64,000 bases of DNA from Anopheles merus (Eukaryota; Arthropoda; Insecta; Diptera; Culicidae). A model generated the notes under the pieces. That model made no database searches and had not been told where the DNA came from. It saw only the letters and a program-made list of their open reading frames with translations. Numbering within the stretch: position 1 is the stretch's first letter; each line of letters starts with the position of its first letter. Below, piece after piece: positions 63,420 through 64,000 of this stretch. A program made the position numbers and the translations under genes. The stretch is from positions 20,217,141-20,281,140 of the forward strand of contig NC_054081.1 of the NCBI RefSeq assembly GCF_017562075.2. The letters run 5' to 3'.

Positions 63420-64000
63420 AACGCACTTCAAGGATGAACCCATGCAAAAAAGAGCTAAAAATAGAAAAGAACATTCGGATTCACTCCCTCTCCTCATGCT
63501 CCCATTAATTCTCATGCACCATCCGTGATGCTACCAACCACTTCGCTAGTTCTACTTCGAATCACTTTGCCCGTTGCGCCACCATATCATTATTCATTAT
63601 CGTGCTATTTACTGGTTTTGTTGTATGAAGGGGTACTGATACTAAATAAATCAAAATAAATTTATAAAACAATAAAAATAATAGATTGACTGTTAAACAA
63701 GCATTTCTAACAATGAGTAAAAGGGTCTGAACTTATTGGAGCTGTATGTTTTAAAAATAAAAGAAAACTTTAACTCATTAATGAAAACAATAAAAATGGA
63801 ATTGAACTTAGGTCGACCATGGTACAAACACTACATCAATAACATTAGACCACAACTACTTCATGAACATAAGTTGTTATCTTTTACTTTTAAACCCTTC
63901 AAATATAGCACAATGAACAAAGAGATGTGTAAAAGTTCATCGATACGTGTGAGAGAGTAGGGCTGATGAATAGAAAAGGATGGCATGAGTTTTTGTTCAT
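63420..64000. other. No recognised feature
   Basis: AT-rich; the open frame 63736-63960 on the plus strand (74 codons) has no family signature. Confidence 0.25.

Overview
The window looks like a stretch of insect nuclear DNA, most likely from an anopheline mosquito and from a repeat-rich (heterochromatic or large-intron) region. The reasons are the mix of Ty3/gypsy, BEL/Pao and Ty1/copia LTR retrotransposons, jockey/CR1-like LINEs, TA-flanked MITEs, pogo/Tigger-like ends, and a short tRNA-derived SINE that resembles, from memory, the SINE200 family of Anopheles. There are no bacterial genes, rRNA or free tRNA genes. Species assignment is inference. Most of the sequence is mobile-element DNA, much of it nested.

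Layout. 1-6330: a decayed minus-strand gypsy element (A) whose last 1.16 kb is present twice, interrupted by a SINE and a foldback MITE. 6964-7863: three exons of a host ubiquitin-specific protease (USP2/USP21-like), the clearest host gene. 8626-8880 and 17200-17870: an unclassified dispersed repeat. 9791-14718: gypsy element B, complete with LTRs but broken ORFs. 14810-17180: pogo-like and hAT-like remnants, a second SINE type and a long (CA)n tract. 17879-19200: 5'-truncated LINE. 20239-21195: copia remnant abutting a decayed minus-strand BEL element (A, 21196-26186) whose gag starts with a PHD finger. 27466-33625: gypsy element C with a 1.6-kb leader holding a 12-unit repeat array and a long (TG)n tract. 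35788-42341: BEL element B (minus), nearly full length. 45463-50146: gypsy element D (minus), apparently intact, with identical LTRs. 51204-52150: a candidate spliced transcription unit on the minus strand. 52955-61613: a long inverted repeat whose centre holds a LINE, itself broken by BEL element C (53749-60176, carrying a MITE) and by a solo LTR; the right arm carries another solo LTR and a SINE. 61670-64000: hAT-like, pogo-like and MITE remnants and a perfect 38-bp palindrome.

How the parts relate. Target-site duplications fix the order of several insertions: SINE into gypsy A; BEL C into a LINE, then a MITE into BEL C; a solo LTR into the same LINE; a solo LTR and a SINE into the right palindrome arm. 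Only gypsy D looks capable of encoding all its own proteins. I do not see a clearly new biological system. The best leads are the leader arrays of gypsy C and BEL B, the in-phase slippery site at the gag stop of gypsy D, the LINE-centred palindrome, and two possible host coding or transcribed segments (26496-26852 and 51204-52150).
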